A DNA stretch of 64,000 bases, taken from assembly GCF_014268495.2 (NCBI RefSeq), contig NZ_CP077087.1, positions 3,599,501-3,663,500 of the forward strand, in the 5' to 3' direction. The translations under genes were made by a program, and so were the position numbers. Shown in pieces: positions 25,940 to 34,021 of this stretch. Source of the stretch: Pseudomonas monsensis (GTDB lineage: Bacteria; Pseudomonadota; Gammaproteobacteria; Pseudomonadales; Pseudomonadaceae). How positions within the stretch are numbered: the stretch's first letter is position 1; each line of letters starts with the position of its first letter. A model generated the notes under the pieces. It saw only the letters and a list, made by a program, of their open reading frames with translations, had not been told where the DNA came from and searched no databases.

Positions 25940-26986
25940 ATGTCCGTCACGCTTTCCCGCTGGCTGCCCGGCCTGTTCCTCTGCGCCGCGATGCCTTTGC
26001 TCGCGCACGCCACCCCTGAGGCCGCGCCCGTCGAAGGCCCGGCCTACGGCCCGGAGCTGCAAGGCTTCGAATACCCTTACACGCTTAAACACTTCGCCTT
26101 CCAGTCCCAAGGCAAATCCCTGCAAATGGGGTACATGGACGTCGCCGCCCACGGCAAGGCCAACGGTCGCACCGTGGTGCTGATGCACGGCAAGAACTTC
26201 TGCGCCGCCACCTGGGACAGTTCGATCAAGGCCTTGAGCGAGGCCGGTTATCGGGTCATCGCCCCGGACCAGATCGGCTTCTGCACCTCCAGCAAACCGG
26301 ATCACTATCAATACAGCTTCCAGCAACTGGCAACCAACACCCAGCAGTTGCTCAAAGCCTTGGGCATCCAGAAAGCCACCCTGCTCGGCCACTCCACCGG
26401 CGGCATGCTTGCCACCCGTTATGCCTTGTTGTTCCCTGAGCAGGTCGAGCAACTGGCGCTGGTCAATCCGATCGGCCTGGAAGACTGGAAAGCCCTCGGC
26501 GTGCCTTATCGCACCGTGGACCAGTGGTATCAGCGCGAACTGAAGGTCAGCGCCCAGGGCATCCGTGAATACGAGCGCACGACGTATTACGATGGCCGCT
26601 GGAAACCCGAGTTCGACCGCTGGGTGGATATGCTCGCCGGCCTGAGCAAAGGCCCGGGCAAGGCGCAAGTCGCCTGGAACTCAGCGCTGATCTACGACAT
26701 GATTTTCACCCAGCCGGTGTATTACGAATTCAAGGACTTGAAGATGCCAACCCTGTTGCTGATCGGCACCTCGGATACCACGGCCATCGGCAAGGACCTT
26801 GCGTCACCGGAGGTCAAAGCGAAGATCGGTCACTATGACGTGCTCGGCAAACACGTGGCCCGACTGATCCCGCAGTCGACCCTGGTGGAATTTCCCGGCA
26901 TGGGCCATGCGCCACAAATGGAAGAGCCGGCGCAATTCCACAAAGCCCTGCTCGGCTGGCTGAATACAACCAATCCCGTTCGTTGA
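25940..26986 (+). CDS. Secreted alpha/beta hydrolase
   Basis: A 348-residue alpha/beta-hydrolase-fold protein with a signal peptide (SRWLPGLFLCAAMPLLAHA, ~residues 5-24). The nucleophile elbow is GHSTGG and the oxyanion-side strand is VVLMHGKNFCAATWD. The acid is probably in LIGTSDTT and the catalytic His in GMGHAPQME near the end. It would hydrolyse an ester or similar bond in the periplasm; substrate unknown. ATG 25940 is chosen because GGAG is 9 bases upstream; an in-frame ATG at 25925 would add five residues ahead of the signal peptide. The next gene follows after 13 bp. Confidence 0.85.
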   Translation: MSVTLSRWLPGLFLCAAMPLLAHATPEAAPVEGPAYGPELQGFEYPYTLKHFAFQSQGKSLQMGYMDVAAHGKANGRTVVLMHGKNFCAATWDSSIKALSEAGYRVIAPDQIGFCTSSKPDHYQYSFQQLATNTQQLLKALGIQKATLLGHSTGGMLATRYALLFPEQVEQLALVNPIGLEDWKALGVPYRTVDQWYQRELKVSAQGIREYERTTYYDGRWKPEFDRWVDMLAGLSKGPGKAQVAWNSALIYDMIFTQPVYYEFKDLKMPTLLLIGTSDTTAIGKDLASPEVKAKIGHYDVLGKHVARLIPQSTLVEFPGMGHAPQMEEPAQFHKALLGWLNTTNPVR

Positions 26987-26999
26987 TGAGGTAAGGCTG

Positions 27000-27953
27000 A
27001 TGGCGGTGCAGATTGCAGTGATCGATGACTGGCAGGACGTCGCCCGCGACGTGGTTGACTGGTCGGTACTCGAAAGCGTGGGTGAGGTGACGTTCGAGCA
27101 TGACTACCCGGCGGACAATGCCACACTCGCCGAGCGTCTGGGCAAGTACCAGGTGATCTGCGTGATGCGCGAGCGGACGCGCTTCGACGAAGACCTGCTC
27201 GACCGTCTGCCCCACCTCGAACTGCTGGTGACCGGTGGTATGCGCAATGCCGCGCTGGACATGCCGGCGGCGGCCAAACGGGGAATCCGCGTCTGCGGCA
27301 CCGACAGCTACAAACACGCGGCGCCGGAACTGACCTGGGCCTTGATCATGGCCGCCACGCGCAATCTGCTGAAGGAAGCCAATTCCCTGCGCGCCGGCCA
27401 CTGGCAGCAGGGTCTGGGTGGCGACCTGCACGGCAAGACCCTCGGTATTCTTGGCCTGGGCAGCATCGGCCAGCGCGTGGCGCAATTTGGCCAGGTGTTT
27501 GGCATGCGGGTAATCGCGTGGAGCGAGAACCTTACAGCTGAGCGCGCACAGCAGGCCGGCGTAACGTATGTGAGCAAGCAGGCACTGTTCGAGCAGGCCG
27601 ACGTGTTGTCGGTGCATCTGGTGCTCAGTGAACGCAGTCGCGGGCTGGTCGATGCCCAGGCGCTGGACTGGATGAAGCCGACGGCGCTGCTGGTCAATAC
27701 CGCGCGCGGGCCGATCGTCGATGAAGCGGCACTGATCAAGGCGCTGCAAAAACAACGCATCGCCGGGGCGGCGCTGGACGTGTTCGATGAGGAGCCACTG
27801 CCGGCCCTGCACCCGTTTCGCACACTGGACAATGTGCTGGCGACGCCCCATGTGGGTTATGTCAGTCGGCAAAACTATGAACAGTTCTTTTCGCAGATGA
27901 TCGAGGACATTCAAGCGTGGGCGGCGGGCAAGCCGATTCGCCTGTTGAACTGA
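27000..27953 (+). CDS. D-2-hydroxyacid dehydrogenase family protein
   Basis: A 317-residue cytoplasmic oxidoreductase of the D-isomer-specific 2-hydroxyacid dehydrogenase family. The NAD-binding loop is GILGLGSIGQRVAQFG; the catalytic Arg lies in VNTARGPIVDEAAL, the Glu in VFDEEPLP and the His in ATPHVGYVS. It resembles the phosphoglycerate-dehydrogenase-like branch but is too short for SerA and has no ACT domain, so a serine pathway role is unlikely. It is probably co-transcribed with the hydrolase upstream (13 bp gap). A REP doublet follows. Confidence 0.85.
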   Translation: MAVQIAVIDDWQDVARDVVDWSVLESVGEVTFEHDYPADNATLAERLGKYQVICVMRERTRFDEDLLDRLPHLELLVTGGMRNAALDMPAAAKRGIRVCGTDSYKHAAPELTWALIMAATRNLLKEANSLRAGHWQQGLGGDLHGKTLGILGLGSIGQRVAQFGQVFGMRVIAWSENLTAERAQQAGVTYVSKQALFEQADVLSVHLVLSERSRGLVDAQALDWMKPTALLVNTARGPIVDEAALIKALQKQRIAGAALDVFDEEPLPALHPFRTLDNVLATPHVGYVSRQNYEQFFSQMIEDIQAWAAGKPIRLLN

Positions 27954-27979
27954 GTCAATCTGTTGGTCCTGTTGTGAGC

Positions 27980-28062
27980 TGGCCATCGCCATCACAAGCA
28001 GGCTCTCTCCTACATTTGAAATACCTTTTCTTGTAGGGACGAGCCTGCTCGCGATGGGGCCA
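27980..28062. repeat. REP doublet
   Basis: Imperfect inverted arms: GGCCATCGCC...GCAGGCTCTCTCCTACA on the left and TGTAGGGACGAGCCTGCTCG...GATGGGGCC on the right, separated by ~18 bases. The spacer TACATTTGAAAT is shared with the doublet at 61271-61340. Confidence 0.75.
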
Positions 28063-28544
28063 GAACAACCACCCCATCAACAAAATGCACGCACCACAAC
28101 AGTGCGCCCGCCTTTCCCGCTAGCACATAATCGTGACCACCCAGTCACCGTTTTGGCTCTTGCCTGCAAAAAAAACTGCACTTCGTCGGTGCGTTTGCCC
28201 TCTTAAACGAGGGTTACCGTTCGCGGCAAACCGATTGTCGAACAATTTACCCATTTGCTCTGGCCCGCTCTAGGATCTGGCCTAGACTGGTTTTCGCGGG
28301 GCCAGACCGGCCGGTCACATCACAGCAAAATAATCGAAACTTTTGCTGAAGGCGGCAGGTCATCTGAAAGGCAGGGCGAACACGGCTGGTTCATTCCTTG
28401 CAATGGCCTCGTCACCCATTCTGCTTGCGCGTGTTGGGTAGCTTTGCTCACCGATGCGTGGCGCATTTGCGCCCAGCCACAGGACGTGGTCATGGACATC
28501 ACTTGTTCAAGACAAGAATCAGATCAACAAGACGGGAGAGTCAT
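28063..28544 (+). promoter_or_regulatory. Promoter/leader region of the glgA operon
   Basis: About 480 bases without a gene. Visible structure includes the inverted repeat GTTTGCC (28193-28199) / GGCAAAC (28225-28231) around a smaller CCCTC / GAGGG hairpin. There is also an inverted repeat TCTAGG-N6-CCTAGA (28269-28286), whose right half CTAGACT is near a sigma-S/sigma-70 -10 element. Any of these may set operon expression; none is proven. The downstream ribosome site GGGAGAG is at 28534-28540. Confidence 0.4.
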
Positions 28545-30128
28545 ATGATCAGTGCGGCATTGGATATTCAGGGAGAGCGTGCTCAGTCAATTGGTGAAGC
28601 GAGCACTGTCAGCGTTCCCGGCAGCCGATCGATCAACGTCCCCGGCACCAAGACACTGACTCCGTTAGCGAGACAGAATCCCAACAAGAAGAAAGTGTTG
28701 TTCGTAACCTCGGAAATCGCCGACCTGGTGAAAACCGGCGGTCTGGGTGACGTCTCTGCCGCCCTGCCCCGCGCCATGGCGCACCTGCACGACGTGCGCG
28801 TGCTGATCCCCGGTTACCCGCAAGTGATGCACAGCGAAAACCCGATCCACATCATCGGCGAACTCGGCGGGCATGCCGCGCTGCCCCCGTGCAAGATCGG
28901 CCGCATGGACATGCCTGACGGGCTGGTGATTTACGTTCTGATCTGCCCCGAACTCTACGAGCGCGAAGGCTCGCCGTACGGAGCCAATAACGGTCGCGAC
29001 TGGCCGGACAACCACATTCGCTTCGCCCGTCTGGGTCTGGCCGCTGCCGACATCGCTGCCAACCTCGCACAAATCCACTGGTGCCCGGATCTGGTGCACG
29101 CCCATGACTGGCCCGCCGGCCTGGCGCCTGCTTATATGCACTGGCGCGGGCAGCGCACGCCGACGCTGTTCACCATTCACAACCTCGCGTATCAAGGCGT
29201 GACCAGCCTCGGATCCTGCCCGGAACTCGGTATCCCCACCCATGCCCTGCAACAGGAAGGCATGGAGTTTTACGGCAAGATGTCGTTCCTCAAGGCCGGC
29301 ATGGCGTATTCGAGCCACATCACCACGGTCAGCGCCACCTATGCGCAGGAAATCACCACCCCGGACTTCGGCTGCGGCCTCGACGGCTTCCTCGCCGCCA
29401 AGACCCAGCAAGGTTTGCTCAGCGGCATCCCCAATGGCATTGACGAGAGCTGGGATGCGGCCACTGATCCGCACCTGTTCGCGCCGTTCGCCATCGGCGA
29501 CTGGGAAGGCAAGGCTGTCAACGCCGCGCATGTGCGTGCGCTGTTCGGCCTGAACGACTCCACCGGCCCGCTGTTCGCCGTGGTCTCGCGTCTGGTCTAT
29601 CAGAAAGGTCTGGACCTGACCGAAGCGGTGTCCGAATACATCGTCCAGCAAGGTGGCCAGATCGCCATCATCGGCCGTGGCGAACCGGAAGAAGAGCAAG
29701 CCATGCGCGAGCTGGCGCTGCGTTTCCCCGGCCAGATCGGCGTGCGTATCGGCTTCAATGAAACCGACGCCCGTCGCATGTTTGCCGGCAGCGATTTCCT
29801 GCTGATGCCTTCGCGTTACGAGCCCTGCGGCCTGAGCCAGATGTATGCGCAGCGCTTCGGCTCACTGCCGGTGGCGCGCAATACCGGTGGCCTGGCCGAC
29901 ACCATTGAAAACGGCGTGACCGGTTTCCTTTTCGACGAGTCCACCGCCGACAGCTATCGCGAAGCCCTGAGCCGCGCCTTCAAGGTGTTTGCCTTCCCGG
30001 AGCTGCTCAATGCCATGCGTTGCCGGGCCATGGCCGCGCCGTTCAACTGGTGCAAGGCGGTTGAACCCTACGCCGAACTGTATGAGCAACTGGTCGCCAA
30101 GGCGCTGGGTAAAGCCCACCACAAGTAA
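28545..30128 (+). CDS. glgA: Glycogen synthase
   Basis: A 527-residue GT5 glycogen/starch synthase that extends alpha-1,4-glucan from a nucleotide-glucose in the cytoplasm. After a ~45-residue N-terminal extension, the GT-B fold begins KKVLFVTSEIADLVKTGGLGDV, including the nucleotide-sugar loop KTGGLGDV. The C-terminal domain has MPSRYEPCGLSQMYAQRFG and ARNTGGLADTIENG. The ATG at 28545 has GGGAGAG upstream. It heads the operon glgA-treZ-malQ-treY (15 bp to treZ). No glgC for ADP-glucose is in the window, so the donor is open. Confidence 0.95.
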   Translation: MISAALDIQGERAQSIGEASTVSVPGSRSINVPGTKTLTPLARQNPNKKKVLFVTSEIADLVKTGGLGDVSAALPRAMAHLHDVRVLIPGYPQVMHSENPIHIIGELGGHAALPPCKIGRMDMPDGLVIYVLICPELYEREGSPYGANNGRDWPDNHIRFARLGLAAADIAANLAQIHWCPDLVHAHDWPAGLAPAYMHWRGQRTPTLFTIHNLAYQGVTSLGSCPELGIPTHALQQEGMEFYGKMSFLKAGMAYSSHITTVSATYAQEITTPDFGCGLDGFLAAKTQQGLLSGIPNGIDESWDAATDPHLFAPFAIGDWEGKAVNAAHVRALFGLNDSTGPLFAVVSRLVYQKGLDLTEAVSEYIVQQGGQIAIIGRGEPEEEQAMRELALRFPGQIGVRIGFNETDARRMFAGSDFLLMPSRYEPCGLSQMYAQRFGSLPVARNTGGLADTIENGVTGFLFDESTADSYREALSRAFKVFAFPELLNAMRCRAMAAPFNWCKAVEPYAELYEQLVAKALGKAHHK

Positions 30129-30143
30129 AAGGAAGCGTTGACA

Positions 30144-31946
30144 ATGCCGTTACGGTCCCCTGAAACCTGGCCCCACGGCGCGATCATGCAGGATGCCGAA
30201 CACACGCAATTTGCGCTGTGGGCCCCGGATGCGTTTTACGTCAGTGTCGAACTGGACAACGGACAATCCCTGCCGATGCTGCCACAGGCAGACGGCTGGT
30301 TCGTGATTAAGGCCCGTTGTCCGGCGGGCACCCGATACCGCTACAACATTGATGGCGAACTGGAGGTGCCCGACCCGGCCTCCAGGGCGCAGGATGGCGA
30401 TATTCACCGCCACAGTGTGGTGGTCGACCCGCTGGCGTACGCATGGCGACACGGTGACTGGCAGGGTCGGCCGTGGAGTGAAGCGGTGATTTACGAGTTG
30501 CACGTCGGTGCGCTCGGTGGCTTTGCCGAAGTCGAGCAGCATCTGGCTCGCCTCGCCGCCCTGGGCATCACCGCCATCGAACTGATGCCGCTGGCGCAGT
30601 TTCCCGGTGATCGCAACTGGGGTTACGACGGCGTTCTGCCCTACGCGCCGCAAGCTTCCTACGGCACTCCGGAACAACTCAAGCATTTGATCGACAGCGC
30701 CCACGGCCATGGTCTGGCGGTGATTCTTGATGTGGTCTACAACCACTTCGGCCCCGATGGCAATTACCTGCACCGCTACGCCAAGGGCTTCTTCCGCGAG
30801 GACAAGCACACCCCGTGGGGGGCGGCGATCGACTTTCGACGCAACGAAGTGCGTGACTTCTTTATCGAAAACGCGCTGATGTGGCTCCTCGAATACCGTT
30901 TCGACGGCTTGCGCCTGGACGCCGTGCATGCCATCGAAGACCCGGACTTTCTCAGTGAGATGGCCCGGAGTATCCGCCAACAGATCGACCCGACGCGGCA
31001 TGTCTGGCTGACCGTGGAAAACGAGCTCAACCAGTCCAGCCTGCTCGAATACGACTACGACGCCCAATGGAACGACGACGGCCATAACGCCCTGCACGTG
31101 CTGCTGACCGGCGAGACCGACGCCTATTACGCCGACTACGCGCTGCAACCCACCGAGCAACTGGCCCGCTGCCTGAGTCAGGGCTTTGTCTTTCAGGGCC
31201 ACATCACCCGTCACGGCGAACCCCGAGGCGAGCCCAGCGAACACCTGCCCTCCACGGCATTCGTGTTGTTCCTGCAGAACCACGACCAGATCGGCAACCG
31301 CGCCTTTGGCGAGCGTCTGCATCAACTGGCCGATCCGCGTGCGGTACAAGCCGCTACCGTGCTGTTGCTGCTGTCGCCGATGATTCCGCTGATGTTCATG
31401 GGCGACGAGTTTGCCGCCGAGCAACCGTTCCTGTTTTTCACCAGCCATCACGGTGAGCTGGCAGATCTGGTGCGCGAGGGCCGGCGCAATGAGTTCGCCG
31501 CCTTCAGCGCGTTTACCGATCCCCATCAGCGTGAACGGATCCCCGACCCCAACGCCGAACAGACCTTCCACGCGTCGCAGCCACGGCTGATCGGCAGTGG
31601 CACCGCACTGCAACAGCAAACCCTGGCGCTGTACCGCCAACTGCTGCAATTGCGCCATCAATACATCATCCCGAACCTGTCCGGAACCCAGGCGCTTGGC
31701 GCGCACATACTCGGTCACGCAGCGGTCAGTGCGCGCTGGCGCCTGGGCAATGGCAGCGAGCTACGAATTGACCTGAACCTCGGCGATACGCCAGTGGTCA
31801 ACCCTGCACAGAGCGACACCGTGTGGCTGTTTCAGCAACCACCCGCCGTCGCCCTGTCGGATCCGGGCCTGTTGCCCGCGTATTGCGCGCTTGTCAGCCT
31901 CACGGCCGCAACCCTTTTGCAACCTCTGGATGGAGAGCGCCTATGA
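30144..31946 (+). CDS. treZ: Malto-oligosyltrehalose trehalohydrolase
   Basis: A 600-residue GH13 enzyme that releases free trehalose from maltooligosyl-trehalose made by TreY. It has an N-terminal beta-sandwich (E-set) of ~100 residues and then the barrel. Catalytic regions are FDGLRLDAVHAI (nucleophile Asp), LTVENELN (acid Glu) and LQNHDQIGNRA (transition-state Asp). The ATG at 30144 has GGAAG 8 bases upstream; a TTG six bases earlier is less likely. Its stop overlaps the malQ start (ATGA), so the two are translationally coupled. Confidence 0.95.
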   Translation: MPLRSPETWPHGAIMQDAEHTQFALWAPDAFYVSVELDNGQSLPMLPQADGWFVIKARCPAGTRYRYNIDGELEVPDPASRAQDGDIHRHSVVVDPLAYAWRHGDWQGRPWSEAVIYELHVGALGGFAEVEQHLARLAALGITAIELMPLAQFPGDRNWGYDGVLPYAPQASYGTPEQLKHLIDSAHGHGLAVILDVVYNHFGPDGNYLHRYAKGFFREDKHTPWGAAIDFRRNEVRDFFIENALMWLLEYRFDGLRLDAVHAIEDPDFLSEMARSIRQQIDPTRHVWLTVENELNQSSLLEYDYDAQWNDDGHNALHVLLTGETDAYYADYALQPTEQLARCLSQGFVFQGHITRHGEPRGEPSEHLPSTAFVLFLQNHDQIGNRAFGERLHQLADPRAVQAATVLLLLSPMIPLMFMGDEFAAEQPFLFFTSHHGELADLVREGRRNEFAAFSAFTDPHQRERIPDPNAEQTFHASQPRLIGSGTALQQQTLALYRQLLQLRHQYIIPNLSGTQALGAHILGHAAVSARWRLGNGSELRIDLNLGDTPVVNPAQSDTVWLFQQPPAVALSDPGLLPAYCALVSLTAATLLQPLDGERL

Positions 31947-34021
31947 GCGATGCGCAACTGGAAATTCTGGCCAGCCGGGCCGGCCTCGCCGTCGACTGGA
32001 TCGACGCCAACGGACGCCCGCAAAAAGTCGCCCCGGCGGTGCTGCGCAATGTCCTGATCGGCCTGGGCCACCCGGCCAGCACCGCGCAGGAAATCGACGC
32101 CAGCCTGCTGGAGCTGCAACAAGTGCAGCAAGACCGCCACCTGCCGCCGCTGCTGACCAGCGACGTTGGTGTCGGGCTTGATCTGGCGCGCTATTTCGCG
32201 CCGCACACCCCGTGTGAAATTCACCTCGAGGACGGTTCCCGGCTGACCCTGAAACTCGATGGCGAAGCGATTTTGCCCGGGCTGATTCCGGTCGGTTATC
32301 AGCAAGTGCACATCGACGATCAGTTCTTCACCCTGGCAGTGGCGCCGGAGCGCTGCTACAGCGTCGGCGATGCGCTGGGAAACCCGATCCCCCGTGCCTG
32401 GGGCCTGAGCGTGCAGCTGTATTCGCTGCGCCGACCCGGCGATGGCGGCTTCGGCGACACCCAGGCCCTGGAAGAGCTGGCGCGGGTGGCCGGCGAACGC
32501 GGTGCCGACGCCCTGGCGATCAGTCCGCTGCATGCGATGTTCAGCGCCGACACTGGCCGCTACAGTCCCTATTCGCCGTCCAGTCGCTTGTTCCTCAATT
32601 CGCTGTATGCCGCACCGGGGGCGATTCTCGGCGAACGGGCGCTGCGCGATGCGATTGACGCTGCAGGTCTGGCGGAGCAGTTCGCGCACCTCGAAGACCT
32701 GAAACTGATCGACTGGCCGAGCGCCGCCGAGGCCAAGCATAAGCTGCTGCAAGCGTTGTACGACGGTTTCGTCGCCGGCGATCACCCGTTGCACCCGGAC
32801 TTCGCCAGCTTCCGTCATGCCGGTGGCGAAGCGCTGGAAAACCACTGCCGCTTCGAAGCCATTCAGGAAATGCGCGCCGCCCGTGGTGAAAGCCTCGACT
32901 GGCGGCAATGGCCCGAGCACTGGCACGACCCGCGCGGCGCCGCGCTGGAAGCGTTTGCCGAAGAATACGCCGAGCGCATCGGCTACTTCGCGTTCTGCCA
33001 ATGGCTGATCCACCGCTGCCTCGAACGCGCCCAAACCGCAGCGCGCAGTGCTGGCATGAGCATCGGCCTGATTGCCGATCTGGCGGTCGGTGCCGACGGC
33101 GCCGGCAGTCAGGCCTGGAGCTTTCAGGATGAACTGCTCGCCTCGCTCACCGTGGGCGCGCCGCCAGACATTCTCAACCGCTCCGGACAGGGCTGGGGGA
33201 TTTCCGCGTTCTCGCCCGAAGGGCTGATCCGCAAAGGTTTCCGTGCGTTCATCGACATGCTGCGGGCCAATTTCGCCCACGCCGGCGGCCTGCGCATCGA
33301 CCATGTGATGGGCCTGCAACGCCTGTGGGTGATCCCCAACGGCGCAGCGCCTGCCGACGGCGCCTACCTGTATTACCCGGTGGACGATCTGCTGCGCCTG
33401 CTGAGCCTCGAATCCCATCGCCATCAGGCCATCGTCCTCGGCGAAGACCTCGGCACCGTGCCCGACGGTCTGCGCGAAAAGCTCAGCGCACGCTCGATGC
33501 TCGGCATGCGTGTGTTGCTGTTCGAACAGGACAACACCTACTTCAAACCGATTCTCGACTGGCCGGACAATGCGCTGGCCACCACCAGCACCCACGACCT
33601 GCCGACGCTCAATGGCTGGTGGCATGGCCGCGACATCGACTGGAACGCACGGCTGGGTTTCGTCGATGCCAACGGCGAAATCGAATGGCGTCATCACCGC
33701 CAGCGCGAGCGTGAAGGTTTGCGCAATGCGTTGAGCCAGGACCCGCAGAACTTCCGCGAGGAATCCCACGAAGCCGATCAAGTGGTCGATGCCAGCGTGC
33801 GCTTCCTCGGCCACACCCGCGCGCCCCTGGTGTTGTTGCCCCTCGAAGATGCACTGGGCATCAATGAACAGGCCAACCTGCCGGGGACGATCGACACCCA
33901 CCCGAACTGGGCGCGGCGTCTGCCCGCCACCAGCGAAGCGTTACTTGACGCTGCCGACGCCGCACGACGCCTGGAACTGCTGGCCTGCGCGCGTCTCCAG
34001 GCTGCAGAGCGTGACCAATGA
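31943..34021 (+). CDS. malQ: 4-alpha-glucanotransferase (amylomaltase)
   Basis: A 692-residue GH77 disproportionating enzyme. It moves alpha-1,4-glucan segments between maltodextrins and so recycles the short chains left by TreY/TreZ and GlgX. It has a ~140-residue N-terminal extension as in other bacterial MalQ, then GLSVQLYSLRR, YSPYSPSSRLFLN, LRIDHVMGLQRLW (nucleophile), IVLGEDLGTVP (acid) and TSTHDLPTLNGWW. It overlaps treZ upstream and treY downstream by four bases each. Confidence 0.95.
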   Translation: MSDAQLEILASRAGLAVDWIDANGRPQKVAPAVLRNVLIGLGHPASTAQEIDASLLELQQVQQDRHLPPLLTSDVGVGLDLARYFAPHTPCEIHLEDGSRLTLKLDGEAILPGLIPVGYQQVHIDDQFFTLAVAPERCYSVGDALGNPIPRAWGLSVQLYSLRRPGDGGFGDTQALEELARVAGERGADALAISPLHAMFSADTGRYSPYSPSSRLFLNSLYAAPGAILGERALRDAIDAAGLAEQFAHLEDLKLIDWPSAAEAKHKLLQALYDGFVAGDHPLHPDFASFRHAGGEALENHCRFEAIQEMRAARGESLDWRQWPEHWHDPRGAALEAFAEEYAERIGYFAFCQWLIHRCLERAQTAARSAGMSIGLIADLAVGADGAGSQAWSFQDELLASLTVGAPPDILNRSGQGWGISAFSPEGLIRKGFRAFIDMLRANFAHAGGLRIDHVMGLQRLWVIPNGAAPADGAYLYYPVDDLLRLLSLESHRHQAIVLGEDLGTVPDGLREKLSARSMLGMRVLLFEQDNTYFKPILDWPDNALATTSTHDLPTLNGWWHGRDIDWNARLGFVDANGEIEWRHHRQREREGLRNALSQDPQNFREESHEADQVVDASVRFLGHTRAPLVLLPLEDALGINEQANLPGTIDTHPNWARRLPATSEALLDAADAARRLELLACARLQAAERDQ

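Noticed and set aside
28255..28548. Possible 97-codon gene before glgA
   Set aside because: No ribosome site or recognisable sequence; it overlaps the glgA ribosome site and lies in a promoter-like region.
31832..33901. A long open frame on the minus strand opposite malQ (similar ones lie opposite treZ, treY, glgX and the LuxC fusion)
   Set aside because: Produced by the high-GC codon pattern of the strongly recognised forward genes; it has no family signature or ribosome site.
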